DNA of 64,000 bases from contig NZ_CP026107.1 in assembly GCF_002902965.1 (NCBI RefSeq), forward strand, positions 868,001 through 932,000, in the 5' to 3' direction. Source of the DNA: Paraburkholderia hospita (GTDB taxonomy: Bacteria > Pseudomonadota > Gammaproteobacteria > Burkholderiales > Burkholderiaceae). A model generated the notes under the pieces. That model searched no databases, was not told the origin of the DNA, and saw nothing but the letters and a program-made list of their open reading frames with translations. The translations under genes and the position numbers were made by a program. Below, one piece after another: positions 8,714 through 18,258 of the stretch. The first letter of the stretch is position 1; each line of letters begins with the position of its first letter.

Positions 8714-9220
8714 ATGAACATAGGCAGAGATCTTCAGCAAATCGCACTGCAGGAGAAGTGGCTAATCGTTCCGCGCTTCGACGCCGATTTTGGATGGCAG
8801 ATTGGAACGCATCTGCACGAACTCGCAAAGGCTCGGGCGCTACCCATTGCGATCGACGTGCGTACTTTCGGGCATGTGATTTTTTACAGCGCTCTCACTG
8901 GCGCGACGCCTGACAATGCGGACTGGGTGCGCCGAAAAAGCAACACAGTCGCGCAGTTCCGGTGCAGTTCATACGCGGTCGGTTTACGTCTGGCAGAATC
9001 GGGCTCGACGCTCGCCGACACATTCGGTCTGTCGAATGCTGAATACGCAACACACGGCGGCGGTTTTCCGCTGACCGTGCACGGGGCGGGTGTAATTGGC
9101 TCGATCACAGTGTCCGGTTTGCCGGACCGCGAAGATCACGGATTGATCGTCGAAGCGTTGTGTGCGCTGCTTGGTCATGACCACACGGAAGTTGCGCTGC
9201 CGCGTGCAGAATACGAGTAG
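8714..9220 (+). CDS. UPF0303/heme-degrading-domain (GlcG/HbpS-like) protein
   Basis: 168 aa, soluble. The pattern [17 protein letters not shown] strand, [10 protein letters not shown] segment and [27 protein letters not shown] matches the UPF0303 branch of the GlcG/HbpS fold, a roadblock-like alpha/beta domain that in some members binds haem or is a cofactor-binding accessory. Members commonly sit beside carbohydrate or organic-acid genes, as here between a sugar-binding protein and beta-galactosidase. The biochemical role is not established. Start ATG 8714 has only a weak site upstream. Confidence 0.75.
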   Translation: MNIGRDLQQIALQEKWLIVPRFDADFGWQIGTHLHELAKARALPIAIDVRTFGHVIFYSALTGATPDNADWVRRKSNTVAQFRCSSYAVGLRLAESGSTLADTFGLSNAEYATHGGGFPLTVHGAGVIGSITVSGLPDREDHGLIVEALCALLGHDHTEVALPRAEYE

Positions 9221-9301
9221 GGAACATCGTCAAACCGCCTGTCGAAATGCCCGACTTTGAAATAGGGATGCCATGTCTTCCGTCTGCGGAGCAGAGCGAA
9301 C

Positions 9302-11194
9302 ATGAAAAAGCGAGCGTCCACGCAAGAAGCAAACACGGCCGGGCCGGACGGACCGCACGTCTTCAGTTTTGCTGCGAATGGCGATGGCTTTCTGCTGGAC
9401 GGCAAACCATTCCAGATCCGAAGTGGTGAATTGCACCCCGCGCGCATACCCGTTGAATACTGGCGGCATCGCATCCAGATGGCGAAGGCAATGGGAATGA
9501 ACACCATTGCGTTGTATGTGATGTGGAATTATCACGAGCTAACCGAGGGTACGTTCGACTTTTACACGGACAATCGCGACATCGGGGCATTCATCCGTCT
9601 TTGCCAGGCGGAGAACATGTGGGTGTTATTCAGACCTGGTCCTTATGTGTGCGCGGAATGGGATCTCGGCGGTATTCCATCCTGGCTGTTGAAGCATACG
9701 GATATCCGGCTGCGCACGGATCGCGCCACCGATCCGCGCTACATGCGCGCTGTCGAGCGTTACATCAATGAACTCTTGCCGCGCGTCAAACCATGGATGA
9801 CGGAAAGTGGCGGTCCGATTCTGATGATTCAGATCGAGAACGAGTTTGGATCATTCGATAGCAATTCCGCGTATCTGGAGGAGATAAGGCAACTCTGGAT
9901 TCGTGGCGGAATACATGGACCGTTCTATACGGAAGACGGTCTCGTTCAATTGCAGCAGAACCACTCAAACGTCGCCGGTGGCGCAATCGCTTTGAGCAAC
10001 GGCAACGCGGCGCAGATCGAAGCCGTGCGCAAGGCGTTTCCGTCCGTGCCGGCGATGGCAGGAGAGGTGTATCCAGGTTGGCTCACGCACTGGGGCGAGC
10101 GTGCATTTCAAGGTACCTCAGTCGATCTTTCCGCCACGCTCGATGAATTGATGCGCAAGAACCTGTCGTTCAATCTCTATGTGATTCATGGCGGGACGAG
10201 CTTTGGCTTCTATGCGGGCGCGAACGTGGATGCGGACTCGGGCGAGTATCAGCCCGACATCACCAGCTACGACTATGCCGCGCCTGTCAGCGAGCAAGGC
10301 GTGGCCACAGAACGCTATATGCAGTACCGCAGCATCATTGCCGGATACCTGTCGACGCCTTTGCCGCCAGTGCCTTTGCCAATCGAAACGATTCCGGTGA
10401 CGGACGCGACCGGGACTCGCCGGTTGATGCCGCAACGCTATGCGTCCATCTGGGACAATCTTCCTGCTGCACTTCCTTCCGCGCAAACAACGCATCCGCG
10501 GCCATTCGAAATGTACGGTCAGGCGTTCGGTTTTGTGCTGTATCGGAAGAGACTTGCGCGCTATGAAAGCGGTTCGCTGGATATAGCCAATGTTCACGAC
10601 TACGCGACCGTTTTCATCGGCGATCAATACGTGGGCGGTGTGTCGCGCACGCGTATGCCGGAAGAACGCGCGTTGCCGCTGAAAGTAGTGCATCGCGAGC
10701 CGGTTGCGCTGCCTGGTGCCTCGTCAGTGCCGGATGATGCCCGAGTGCTGGAGATTCTTGTCGAAGGCATGGGGCGCGTGAATTACGGGCATTCGATGAT
10801 CGATCGAAAGGGCATTATCGATCCCGTCGTGCTGCATCATGCGTCGGGTGCGCGCGAGGTTCTGACAGGCTGGGAAGTCGTGCTCCTGCCAATGGATGAG
10901 TCGTTTGTCGAGAACTTGCGTCCGCTTTGTTCGAAGCCGGATAGAGCGGGACTCTTCTTCATGGCGACACTTTCAATCGATGCTATCGGTGACGTCTATT
11001 TCGACATGAGTGAATGGACCAAAGGCATCGTGTGGATCAACGGGCACAATCTCGGCCGCTATTGGAATATCGGCCCGCAGATGCGGCTCTATTGCCCGGC
11101 TCCGTGGCTCAAGCCTGGCGACAACACGGTGTTGATCTTCGATCTGCATCAGTTAGACGCCAAGCCGGTCAGTTTGGCATCGACCCTCTCATAG
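9302..11194 (+). CDS. Beta-galactosidase, glycoside hydrolase family 35
   Basis: 630 aa without an obvious signal peptide, so likely cytosolic. The TIM barrel starts with FQIRSGELHPARIP and continues through LFRPGPYVCAEWDLGGIPSWL. GGPILMIQIENEFGS carries the acid/base Glu181, and GEVYPGWLTHWGE carries the likely nucleophile Glu255. C-terminal beta domains end with a GIVWINGHNLGRYWNIGPQ jelly-roll motif typical of GH35. It hydrolyses terminal beta-galactose. It lies after the orphan sugar receptor and UPF0303 gene in the same direction, and overlaps the convergent GH36-like gene by 6 bp. Confidence 0.93.
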   Translation: MKKRASTQEANTAGPDGPHVFSFAANGDGFLLDGKPFQIRSGELHPARIPVEYWRHRIQMAKAMGMNTIALYVMWNYHELTEGTFDFYTDNRDIGAFIRLCQAENMWVLFRPGPYVCAEWDLGGIPSWLLKHTDIRLRTDRATDPRYMRAVERYINELLPRVKPWMTESGGPILMIQIENEFGSFDSNSAYLEEIRQLWIRGGIHGPFYTEDGLVQLQQNHSNVAGGAIALSNGNAAQIEAVRKAFPSVPAMAGEVYPGWLTHWGERAFQGTSVDLSATLDELMRKNLSFNLYVIHGGTSFGFYAGANVDADSGEYQPDITSYDYAAPVSEQGVATERYMQYRSIIAGYLSTPLPPVPLPIETIPVTDATGTRRLMPQRYASIWDNLPAALPSAQTTHPRPFEMYGQAFGFVLYRKRLARYESGSLDIANVHDYATVFIGDQYVGGVSRTRMPEERALPLKVVHREPVALPGASSVPDDARVLEILVEGMGRVNYGHSMIDRKGIIDPVVLHHASGAREVLTGWEVVLLPMDESFVENLRPLCSKPDRAGLFFMATLSIDAIGDVYFDMSEWTKGIVWINGHNLGRYWNIGPQMRLYCPAPWLKPGDNTVLIFDLHQLDAKPVSLASTLS

Positions 11195-13129
11195 GCCGCC
11201 AGATACTACTGGCGACAATTCAATCGTCAGAACCTGAAATGGATCGAGGCGAATCGTTTGCGGGCCGTCTGCGTCCCATAGCGTCGGTACGTTCGCATCG
11301 CGGTCGACAAACGGAAAGCGCGCGCAGAACTGGCCTGCAATGCCACCCGGCAGTTCGAGATGCATTCTCAGATCGAGCACGAAATCGTTTGCGCGATCAT
11401 CCGGATTGCGCAGCGTGACAATCGCCTTCGATGGCGTCCACGCGGCCCATCCGTAGATTTCAAGCTGATCCGGCGCGCCGCCGATCCAGTGGCAATCGCT
11501 CAGCACGTCGGCATTAGCGCGCGCCCAGCGGGCAGCCTTCGCGAGCACGTCCCAGTCGCGCTCATCGAGTAACGACGGCGTGACATACAGTTCCTGCAAT
11601 TGCGTGCCGCTGCCGAAGTACGATTGAACTTCATGGGAAAACGCATGACCGGGATCGGTATTGAGACGAGCATTTTCCTGCGCGTAAATGATGCCGTGAA
11701 GCATCAGTGAATTGAGTGGGAACAGCGGACTTCGGCACACGACATTGCGATACGTTTGCGCATCGCGATACGTAATCCAGCACTCGCGATCGCTGCCTGT
11801 GCCCGCAAAACCATAATCCGCGCCGTCGCGCCAGATCGAATCGACAAAGCGCAGCCAGAACGGCGACGCTTGCGTGCCTGTCGACAGATTGACGAACACA
11901 TCGTGCTTGACGCGGCGCATCGCTTCGATGAGTTCGACAGCCGCGTCCCAGTCGCTGTTGAAGCGGCTGCCGGGCACGACCCTGTTCGCGTTTCCGGTGC
12001 CATCGAGCTTGAAGTGATTGACGCCGTGTCGCGTGAGCAGGTCCATCGCGACTTCATGGAAGCGGCGATAGTACGTCGGGCCCGAGAGCGCGAATCCGTC
12101 GCCGATGGTCTCGTATCCGGCGGCGCGGCCGCGCGTCACGCGTTCCGTTCGCGGCGGGCCGTAGCCGCCCCACGGCGACAACCAGACGCCCGGCTCGGCG
12201 CCATATCGCGCGGCGGCGTCTTTCAAAGGCAGGAAGCCATCGGGAAACGCAGGGCTGAATGACCAGCTGCCGCTATAGTCGTCCCAGCCATCGTCGAACA
12301 GGAAGGAGTCGAGTTGCACGCCGCGCTTTTCGTGCAGTTCATGGCCGACCGCGTGAATGCGCTGGATGGCCTGATCCTGCGTGTACGTCGTCAGAAAGCC
12401 GATGTCGTACCACGAGTTGTAGTGCAGAAAGGGACGGTAGGGGCGCGCCCGTTCGCGCTCGATATAGGCTGCGAAGTCGCGACGCAACTGGCCTTCGCGA
12501 AACACCCCGGCAACAGCCGAATAAGCGAGTGTTTTTCCTTTTTCGAGCGGCAGTGCGCAGCTTACGCTAAAGCAGGCGACACCGTCGCGCACTTCGCTTT
12601 CCGACATGGGAAGCTCGAAGCCCAGATAGAGATTGCCGTCGACAATCGGCACTGCTGCGAGGTCGCCGGCTTTTTTTGCATGACGTGACTGCGCATGCAA
12701 CAGCGAAACGGACGCGATGGGTTCGTCCTGCAAGAGCGCCGTAACCGACAGATGCTGACGAAGATAGAGCGAGCCCTCGCGCTGCTCCACGCTCCATTCG
12801 ACACGCAAACGTTGCTCGCTATCGCCGAGCGTGGCGATCACGCGTTTGCCAGCAACACGTTCGGCTTTGCGCAGCGCATCCGGATTGGCAGGCAGTGCTT
12901 CTTCGCGCAACGGCGCGACGAGACGCAAACTGGCTGCGTCGAGCGTGCGTGCATCGGCGAAAGTGAGAACGAACGGCGCGCTAATAGCCAAAGTGCGGCC
13001 ATGCGCGCGATCCGCCACGGAAACACCGCACAGAGAACGGTCGGATATCGTCCAATGCAGCGCAATCGCGCCATTGCCAAATGCGTAGCTGTCGTTTTGC
13101 GCCTGAAAAACGGGCGGACCCGCGTGCAT
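11189..13129 (-). CDS. GH36-like alpha-galactosidase-type glycoside hydrolase
   Basis: 646 aa, no signal peptide. The N-terminal half is a beta-sandwich. The TIM barrel includes LHYNSWYDIGF, LDSFLFDDGWDD, VWLSPWGGYG, HFKLDGTGN (candidate nucleophile Asp376) and DSIWRDGADYG (candidate acid/base Asp435), the clan GH-D pattern. A C-terminal beta domain follows. Activity on alpha-galactosides is likely, but the specificity is not proven; homologues are often mis-named 'enterotoxin'. It is convergent with the GH35 gene, and the pair suggests turnover of galactose-containing plant or exopolysaccharide oligomers. Confidence 0.82.
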   Translation of the reverse strand: MHAGPPVFQAQNDSYAFGNGAIALHWTISDRSLCGVSVADRAHGRTLAISAPFVLTFADARTLDAASLRLVAPLREEALPANPDALRKAERVAGKRVIATLGDSEQRLRVEWSVEQREGSLYLRQHLSVTALLQDEPIASVSLLHAQSRHAKKAGDLAAVPIVDGNLYLGFELPMSESEVRDGVACFSVSCALPLEKGKTLAYSAVAGVFREGQLRRDFAAYIERERARPYRPFLHYNSWYDIGFLTTYTQDQAIQRIHAVGHELHEKRGVQLDSFLFDDGWDDYSGSWSFSPAFPDGFLPLKDAAARYGAEPGVWLSPWGGYGPPRTERVTRGRAAGYETIGDGFALSGPTYYRRFHEVAMDLLTRHGVNHFKLDGTGNANRVVPGSRFNSDWDAAVELIEAMRRVKHDVFVNLSTGTQASPFWLRFVDSIWRDGADYGFAGTGSDRECWITYRDAQTYRNVVCRSPLFPLNSLMLHGIIYAQENARLNTDPGHAFSHEVQSYFGSGTQLQELYVTPSLLDERDWDVLAKAARWARANADVLSDCHWIGGAPDQLEIYGWAAWTPSKAIVTLRNPDDRANDFVLDLRMHLELPGGIAGQFCARFPFVDRDANVPTLWDADGPQTIRLDPFQVLTIELSPVVSGGL

Positions 13130-13144
13130 GACGCGCCCCGTCCG

Positions 13145-13459
13145 CTACTTCACGGTCTGGAGCACCTCGAATCCCTCGAACTCCGGATGCCCGAGATAGA
13201 GCGCGCGCGACTCGCTTCCTGCATTCCGGTGCGCGGCGCGAAACGCTTCCGACTGTGTCCACGCCTCGAACGCCGGGCGATTCGCCCACACAGTGTGACT
13301 CGAATACAGCACGTGGTCGTCGCGTTGCGGTCCCTTCAGCAGATGAAACTCGACAAACCCGGGCACGTCCTTCAGATGCGTGTCCCGCGTCGTCCATACT
13401 TCCTCGAAGGCGCTTTCCGAACCCAACGCCACTTTGAACCGGTTCATTGCAATGAACAT
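13145..13459 (-). CDS. Antibiotic-biosynthesis-monooxygenase (ABM/IsdG-fold) protein
   Basis: 104 aa. MFIAMNRFKVALG, FEEVWTTRDTHL, VPGFVEFHLLKGPQ and HTVWANRPAFEAW reproduce the dimeric ferredoxin-like ABM fold, close to the haem-oxygenase-like (HmoA/IsdG-type) subset. These small cytosolic enzymes or dimers oxidise quinols or haem without extra cofactors. The stop lies 15 bp from the start of the upstream-facing GH36-like gene, so the two are probably co-transcribed. The link to carbohydrate turnover is unclear. Confidence 0.8.
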   Translation of the reverse strand: MFIAMNRFKVALGSESAFEEVWTTRDTHLKDVPGFVEFHLLKGPQRDDHVLYSSHTVWANRPAFEAWTQSEAFRAAHRNAGSESRALYLGHPEFEGFEVLQTVK

Positions 13460-13569
13460 GACTGTCGCTCCCGTATGACTGCGATGTCGCGAAGTTGCTG
13501 ATGCTTCGAAAGTCTACCGACGAAGTATACGCACAAGATCGCAAACGCGTGCATCAAGAGCGAACCGGA

Positions 13570-14832
13570 CTACCGCCCGCGCGCCCATTGCGCGAACCCC
13601 GCGCACACGACCAGCAGCGAGCCGGTGACGAAGAACACGGAGTGCATGCCGAAATGGACGGCAATCTGTCCGCCGATCACCGGGCCGATCACCTGTCCGC
13701 TGAACTGCGCGGACTGCAGATAGCCGAGCATCTGACCCGTCTTGCTCTCATCGACGGCATGGCGCGCGAGCTTCGCAATGGCGGGCAACAGCCCCGCGAG
13801 CGACATGCCCATCAGCGCGCGCAGCGCAGCGAGTTGCCACCATTGATGAACGAACGCTTGTGGAAGCATCAGCAGGCCCGTGACGATCAGGCAACCAATA
13901 ATCACATTCCACCCGCCGATCCGGTCCGCGAGCGCGCCGAGCCGCGCTGCCGTCAGCATGCTGCCGAACGCGGAGCAGGCCATCACGACACCCGCAATGC
14001 GCGCCAGTTGATCCGGCCCGACGCCGAGGCCGCCGACATACACGGTAATCACCGGCTCGATCGACATGTTGGCGAGCAGCACCATCATCGCTGTGGCGAG
14101 CAATGCGCCGATCACCGCATAGTGAGTGCGAGTCGAGTGCGTGGCTGTCGCGCCGCTGGCGGCTTTGCGCTTCGAATCGGTGGCGGGGTGGAAGTCTTCC
14201 TTGACGACGAAGATCGTCAGCAGCGCCGCCACGGCGATCACCGCACCGCCCGCGAAGAACGTGCCGCGGATGCCGAGCCAGCCCGGCAGAAAGCCGCCGA
14301 TCAGCGGGCCGACCAGCGCGCCCGCCAGCGCACCCGTCGACAGCAGGCCGAGCGCCCAGCCAGCGCGCTCGCGCGGCGCCTGCGTGCCGACCATGACCGT
14401 CGAGGCCGACGCGTACCCGCCCACCAGACCCGCGATCAGACGCAAGCCGACCAGCTCGTACACGTTGTGCGCAATGCCGATCAGCGACATCACCACGGCC
14501 ATGCCGACGGCGGCGCGAATCAGCATCGGCTTGCGGCCATAGCGGTCGGCCAGACGCCCCCACAGCGGCGCGGTGACGGCGGTGCCGAGGAAGGTCGCGC
14601 CGAACGCGACGCCCGACCACTGGATCACGTCTGCCTGCGATTCGACGCCGAGTTGCTTCACGTAGAGCGGCAGAAACGGCAGCAGCATGCTGAGGCTGAC
14701 GAGCGTCGTGAAAGAGCCGAATACGCAGACCAACAGATTGCGCATCCAGTGCTGCTGATTGCGCTCCGTGTAGCCAAGTGAGGCGACGTCCGGCGCGGTG
14801 CGCATCGCAACGGTGGTCATGGGCTGGTTCAT
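13570..14832 (-). CDS. MFS multidrug efflux transporter (MdtG-like)
   Basis: 420 aa with 12 predicted membrane helices. The drug:H+ antiporter-1 pattern includes a loop 2-3 motif WGRLADRYGRKPMLIRAA and a motif-C-like GLLSTGALAGALVGPLIGG in helix 5. The arrangement resembles MdtG/YceE-type pumps for fosmidomycin or bile salts; the substrate is not predictable. It ends in a basic tail (QWARGR). The next MFS gene lies 36 bp upstream in the same direction, so they are probably an operon of two inner-membrane transporters. Confidence 0.9.
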   Translation of the reverse strand: MNQPMTTVAMRTAPDVASLGYTERNQQHWMRNLLVCVFGSFTTLVSLSMLLPFLPLYVKQLGVESQADVIQWSGVAFGATFLGTAVTAPLWGRLADRYGRKPMLIRAAVGMAVVMSLIGIAHNVYELVGLRLIAGLVGGYASASTVMVGTQAPRERAGWALGLLSTGALAGALVGPLIGGFLPGWLGIRGTFFAGGAVIAVAALLTIFVVKEDFHPATDSKRKAASGATATHSTRTHYAVIGALLATAMMVLLANMSIEPVITVYVGGLGVGPDQLARIAGVVMACSAFGSMLTAARLGALADRIGGWNVIIGCLIVTGLLMLPQAFVHQWWQLAALRALMGMSLAGLLPAIAKLARHAVDESKTGQMLGYLQSAQFSGQVIGPVIGGQIAVHFGMHSVFFVTGSLLVVCAGFAQWARGR

Positions 14833-14868
14833 GCTGTGATTCCTTCGATCAAGTGTTGCAGGAAAGCC

Positions 14869-16083
14869 TTAACTGTTCTCCGGGTTGCCGCGAAGCGCGG
14901 CGAACAGGTCGACGGACAGCGCAAGCGCGAGCGCCGCTGCGCCGATCGCGAACAACATCTGGTAGTTGCCGCCGTTCTGTGTGAAGAGGAACGACATGCC
15001 GTATGCAGCGCCCGCCTGCAACACCGCGAAGCCGGTGGTGGCCGTGCTCCATGCGCCTTTTTGCGCAGCGGGGTGATGTGCGAGCAGTTCGTTCACACGG
15101 CCGAGCGCGAGCGGCACGATACCCGGCACGGCCGCGCCCATCAGCACGCTGGACACGATCAGCAGCGCGGGACTCGTGCCGATCAGCGGCAATACGACGG
15201 CGACGATCTGGATCACGAACGCGACGCGCAACGCAGGGCCGAAGCCCGCGCGGTCGGCGAGGTGTCCGCTCAATAACGGACCGGCGATCGCGCCGAGGCC
15301 GAACAGCACCCAGTATTGCGCGCCCGTATCGAGCCCCTTGCCGAGACCGCGCGATACGAAATCGACGAGAAACAGCATGTGCGGAACGAGGCCGATCGCG
15401 TTGAGCGCGTACTCCGCATACAGCGCGCGCAACGTGAAGCCGCTGTGCTTCCTGTGCTTCGCGTGATGCGCGGGCGCCGTATGCGCATGGGCGTCATGCT
15501 TGGGCCAGCCGTTCCATGCGGCGAGGGTCAGCAGCAGGGCGATGGCGGCGAGACCGAGCCAGGTTTGCTTGACCCCTTGAAGCAGCAACAGTGGCACGAT
15601 CGTGCCGGACGCCGCGATGCCGAGGCCGATGCCTGCGAAAATCGCGCCGCTCACGAGGCCACGGCGCGACGGCGGCACATGCGCGAGCACAGTCGGCGCG
15701 GCCAGCACCATCAGTGCGCCGCCCGAAAGGCCCGACGCGAAGCGCCATACGAAGAACCACGAAAACGACAACGGAAACGCGCAAGCGACGAACGCAATCG
15801 TTGCCAGCAGCATCATCGCGCGCAATACGTGCGTTGCATTCGCGCGCCTGGCGAGATAGCCGCCGAGCAGCGCGCCCGCCAGATAGCCGCCCAGATTCGC
15901 TGCGCCGAGATACGCGGCCGTCGATGCCGCAAACCAGTGCGCGTCGATGATGGCGGGAAGAAGCGGTGTATACGCGAAGCGCGCAAGGCCAATCCCGACG
16001 AGGCTTGCGCTCGCGCCTGCCACCGTGCCGCGCGTGATGTTGAAGGCGGGTGGCTTCGTGATCCTGATAGCTGCGTCCTGCAT
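14869..16083 (-). CDS. YbfB/YjiJ-family MFS transporter with His-rich loop
   Basis: 404 aa with 12 helices. VGIGLARFAYTPLLPAII in helix 1 is the signature of YbfB/YjiJ transporters. The central cytoplasmic loop, around residues 197-216, is unusually histidine-rich (HDAHAHTAPAHHAKHRKH), which could bind metal or simply be a flexible linker. A GGAG site precedes the ATG. It is first of a two-gene MFS operon with the pump at 13570. Substrate unknown. YbfB-type pumps are often next to SDR enzymes and LysR regulators, as here. Confidence 0.88.
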   Translation of the reverse strand: MQDAAIRITKPPAFNITRGTVAGASASLVGIGLARFAYTPLLPAIIDAHWFAASTAAYLGAANLGGYLAGALLGGYLARRANATHVLRAMMLLATIAFVACAFPLSFSWFFVWRFASGLSGGALMVLAAPTVLAHVPPSRRGLVSGAIFAGIGLGIAASGTIVPLLLLQGVKQTWLGLAAIALLLTLAAWNGWPKHDAHAHTAPAHHAKHRKHSGFTLRALYAEYALNAIGLVPHMLFLVDFVSRGLGKGLDTGAQYWVLFGLGAIAGPLLSGHLADRAGFGPALRVAFVIQIVAVVLPLIGTSPALLIVSSVLMGAAVPGIVPLALGRVNELLAHHPAAQKGAWSTATTGFAVLQAGAAYGMSFLFTQNGGNYQMLFAIGAAALALALSVDLFAALRGNPENS

Positions 16084-16208
16084 TGTTATCTCCGTGCTGC
16101 TGTCGCTACTGCTTGCTGCGACTCCTCGAATAAAACATTGATGTGAAAAATACTATGGCATCCGAAATAATAGATATCGAGGATGCCATGCCGGTAATAC
16201 CCGCTCTC

Positions 16209-16919
16209 TCAAGAACCGACGTTGCTGCCGCCGTCGACGTGCAAAATCTCGCCTGTCACGAAGCCCGCCGATTCCAGATAAAGCACGGCTTCCGCAATGT
16301 CCGTCACTTCGCCGAGGTGCCCGATCGGATGAAAACGTGCGAGTGCTTCGTGTCGCTCGCGCGGATGCATCGGTGTTTTGATGACGCCCGGCGCGACCGC
16401 ATTCACGCGAATGCCTAGCGGCGCATATTCGATTGCCAGCGATCGCGTCACGGCATTCAGCCCGCCTTTGGTCAACGCAGCCATCGCTGCGGGCAGTCCG
16501 GCGCGTGGCCGATCCACGAGGCTCGCCGTGATGTTCACCACATGGCCGCTGCGTTTCTTCTTCATCTCCGTCAGCACGCGCTGCGTGATATGGAAGAAGC
16601 CGTTGACGTTGGTCGCCATGACGGCGTCGTAGTCTTCGGGCGTGTAGGCGTCGAAGGGCTTTGCGATGAAAATGCCCGCGTTGTTGACCAGCGTGTCGAT
16701 CCGGCCAAAGCGCTCCAGCGCGATGGCGACGACCTGTTGCGCGGTCTTCGCATCGGCGATGTTGCCTTGCACAGTGGCAATGTCAGGATCGTCGCTTGGC
16801 TGGATCGAGCGCGACGTTGCGACTACGCGGAAATTGCGGTCGCGATACGCTTTGACCACCCCCGCGCCAATGCCCTGCGACGCGCCCGTAACGATCACCA
16901 CTTTCTGTTCGGCACCCAT
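16209..16919 (-). CDS. SDR-family oxidoreductase lacking the catalytic tyrosine
   Basis: 236 aa Rossmann protein. TGASQGIGAG (11-20) is the glycine-rich NAD(P)-binding motif, NNAG (79-82) is present, and a Ser is at 133. The expected Tyr-x-x-x-Lys reads Ala147-x-x-x-Lys151 (GLPAAMAALTKGG), so the catalytic tyrosine is missing. VDGGSNVGS at the C-terminus is normal. The enzyme may use another residue or act as a non-catalytic or binding SDR. AAAGGAGCGGG precedes the ATG. A LysR gene (17037-17963) lies upstream in the same direction. Confidence 0.88.
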   Translation of the reverse strand: MGAEQKVVIVTGASQGIGAGVVKAYRDRNFRVVATSRSIQPSDDPDIATVQGNIADAKTAQQVVAIALERFGRIDTLVNNAGIFIAKPFDAYTPEDYDAVMATNVNGFFHITQRVLTEMKKKRSGHVVNITASLVDRPRAGLPAAMAALTKGGLNAVTRSLAIEYAPLGIRVNAVAPGVIKTPMHPRERHEALARFHPIGHLGEVTDIAEAVLYLESAGFVTGEILHVDGGSNVGS

Positions 16920-17036
16920 TCACCCGCTCCTTTAACCAGTTGGGCCGTGTGGCCCGATGTCGATGGAGCAAGTCTAGATTGAGTCGATCGCAGAGAGAAT
17001 CCACGCAATGCGGCAGACATTCTTCCGCCGGTCGGT

Positions 17037-17963
17037 TCAATGGGCGTCGGTGATGCGCTGTAACTGCTTGAAATGCCGGCGCAAACGCGGCGTGGCGAAA
17101 TCGACGAAGGCACGCACTTTCGGCACCGAGAGGCGGCCGTGGGGCGTCAGAAGATGCACGGGCAAGGGCGCATGCTCGCTGTCGCGCAGCACGATGCGCA
17201 GCTGCCCGTCCTTTACCTGCTGCGCGATGTGATAGGAGAACATGCGCGTGACGCCTCGTCCTTCGACAGCGGATGCCACGGCGGCGTCGATACTGTTGAC
17301 GATCAGGCGCGGCGAAAAATGGACGACCTGCGCGACGGTCGAGCCTTCGGCGGGCGGAAAGCGCCACGAATCGACGCCGAAGTGCGTCATCGAAATGATC
17401 TGATGTTGTTCCAGGTCCGCGGGCTCGCGGATCTGCGGATGCTTCGCCAGATAGCGCGGCGACGCCGTCACGACGCGCCGCACTTCGCCGACGGGAATCG
17501 CGATCAGGGTTGAATCGGGCAGATGCGCGATGCGTAGCGCGACGTCGATGCCCTCGTCGACGAGACTGACGGGGCGGTCGAGCATATGCAGGCGCACCGA
17601 CACGGCCGGGTACTCGTCGATGAAGTCGTCGAGGATCGAGCGCAGCATGTCCTGGCCTGCGGCGACGGGCGCCGTGATGTTCAGCAGGCCGCGCGGCGCG
17701 GAACGCTCGCCCGCTACCAGCAGGTCGGCTTCCTCCAGATCGGTCAGGATGCGCCGGCACGCTGCCGCGTAGCGTTCGCCCGCCTCGCTGAGCTTGATCG
17801 TGCGCGTGGTGCGGTGCAGAAGCGGCGAGCCGACGTGCGCTTCGAGGAAGGCAATGGCGCGGCTCACCGCGGCGGGCGAACGGCCGAGCCGGCGGCTCGC
17901 GCCCGCCAGGCTGCCTTCGTCCAGCGTCGCGACGAACACTTTCATTGCGTCGATGCGGTCCAT
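17037..17963 (-). CDS. LysR-family transcriptional regulator (CrgA/DmlR-like)
   Basis: 308 aa from ATG 17963. MDRIDAMKVFVATLDEGSLA and AASRRLGRSPAAVSRAIAFLE form the winged helix. The GRLS-VPKVRAFVDFATPRL end is typical of the DmlR/CrgA subgroup. The frame stays open upstream to 18050, but the family start is at 17963. It is followed by the tyrosine-less SDR in the same direction, which it may control together with the MFS pair. No obvious dyad was found in the 73-bp gap. Confidence 0.88.
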   Translation of the reverse strand: MDRIDAMKVFVATLDEGSLAGASRRLGRSPAAVSRAIAFLEAHVGSPLLHRTTRTIKLSEAGERYAAACRRILTDLEEADLLVAGERSAPRGLLNITAPVAAGQDMLRSILDDFIDEYPAVSVRLHMLDRPVSLVDEGIDVALRIAHLPDSTLIAIPVGEVRRVVTASPRYLAKHPQIREPADLEQHQIISMTHFGVDSWRFPPAEGSTVAQVVHFSPRLIVNSIDAAVASAVEGRGVTRMFSYHIAQQVKDGQLRIVLRDSEHAPLPVHLLTPHGRLSVPKVRAFVDFATPRLRRHFKQLQRITDAH

Positions 17964-18060
17964 GGTGCAGTGCTCGGGAAGTCGTCGGCGGGGCGACGTT
18001 GCCCGGAAGTGTACAGCGGCGTGCGTGTTCAGGCCCTTCAAAGGCCGCACGACGCGTCCG

Positions 18061-18258
18061 CTAGCGCTGCGCCGTCACGAGCCAGCGGCGCAGATCGACG
18101 GCGTCCTGGAAGTGCGCCTGCGCGTTGGGATCGCCGAGCAGGATGATCAGCAGGGGATGACCGCGCACCATCGTGACGATGATCAGGCAGTGGCCGGCTT
18201 CGTTGGTGAAGCCGGTTTTCTGCAGGCCGATCCTAAAGGGGCCGTTGACGAACATCAA
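18061..18258 (-). pseudogene. C-terminal remnant of a D-alanyl-D-alanine endopeptidase (PBP7-type)
   Basis: A 65-codon frame reads VNGPFRIGLQKTGFTNEAG followed by HCLIIVTMVRG and an ILLGD segment. This matches the C-terminal end of the periplasmic PbpG/PBP7 peptidase domain, where K-T-G is the third active-site motif. The N-terminal part, with the SxxK and SxN motifs, is absent: the frame begins 10 bp from the stop of the Rieske gene. No signal peptide is present. This is best read as a 5'-deleted gene scar; the start would be TTG 18258 or ATG 18255. Confidence 0.7.

Noticed and set aside
13495..14781. Long plus-strand open frame of over 400 codons
   Set aside because: It mirrors the MFS gene on the minus strand. 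High G/C makes antisense frames long; composition is Arg/His/Gln-rich with no domain.
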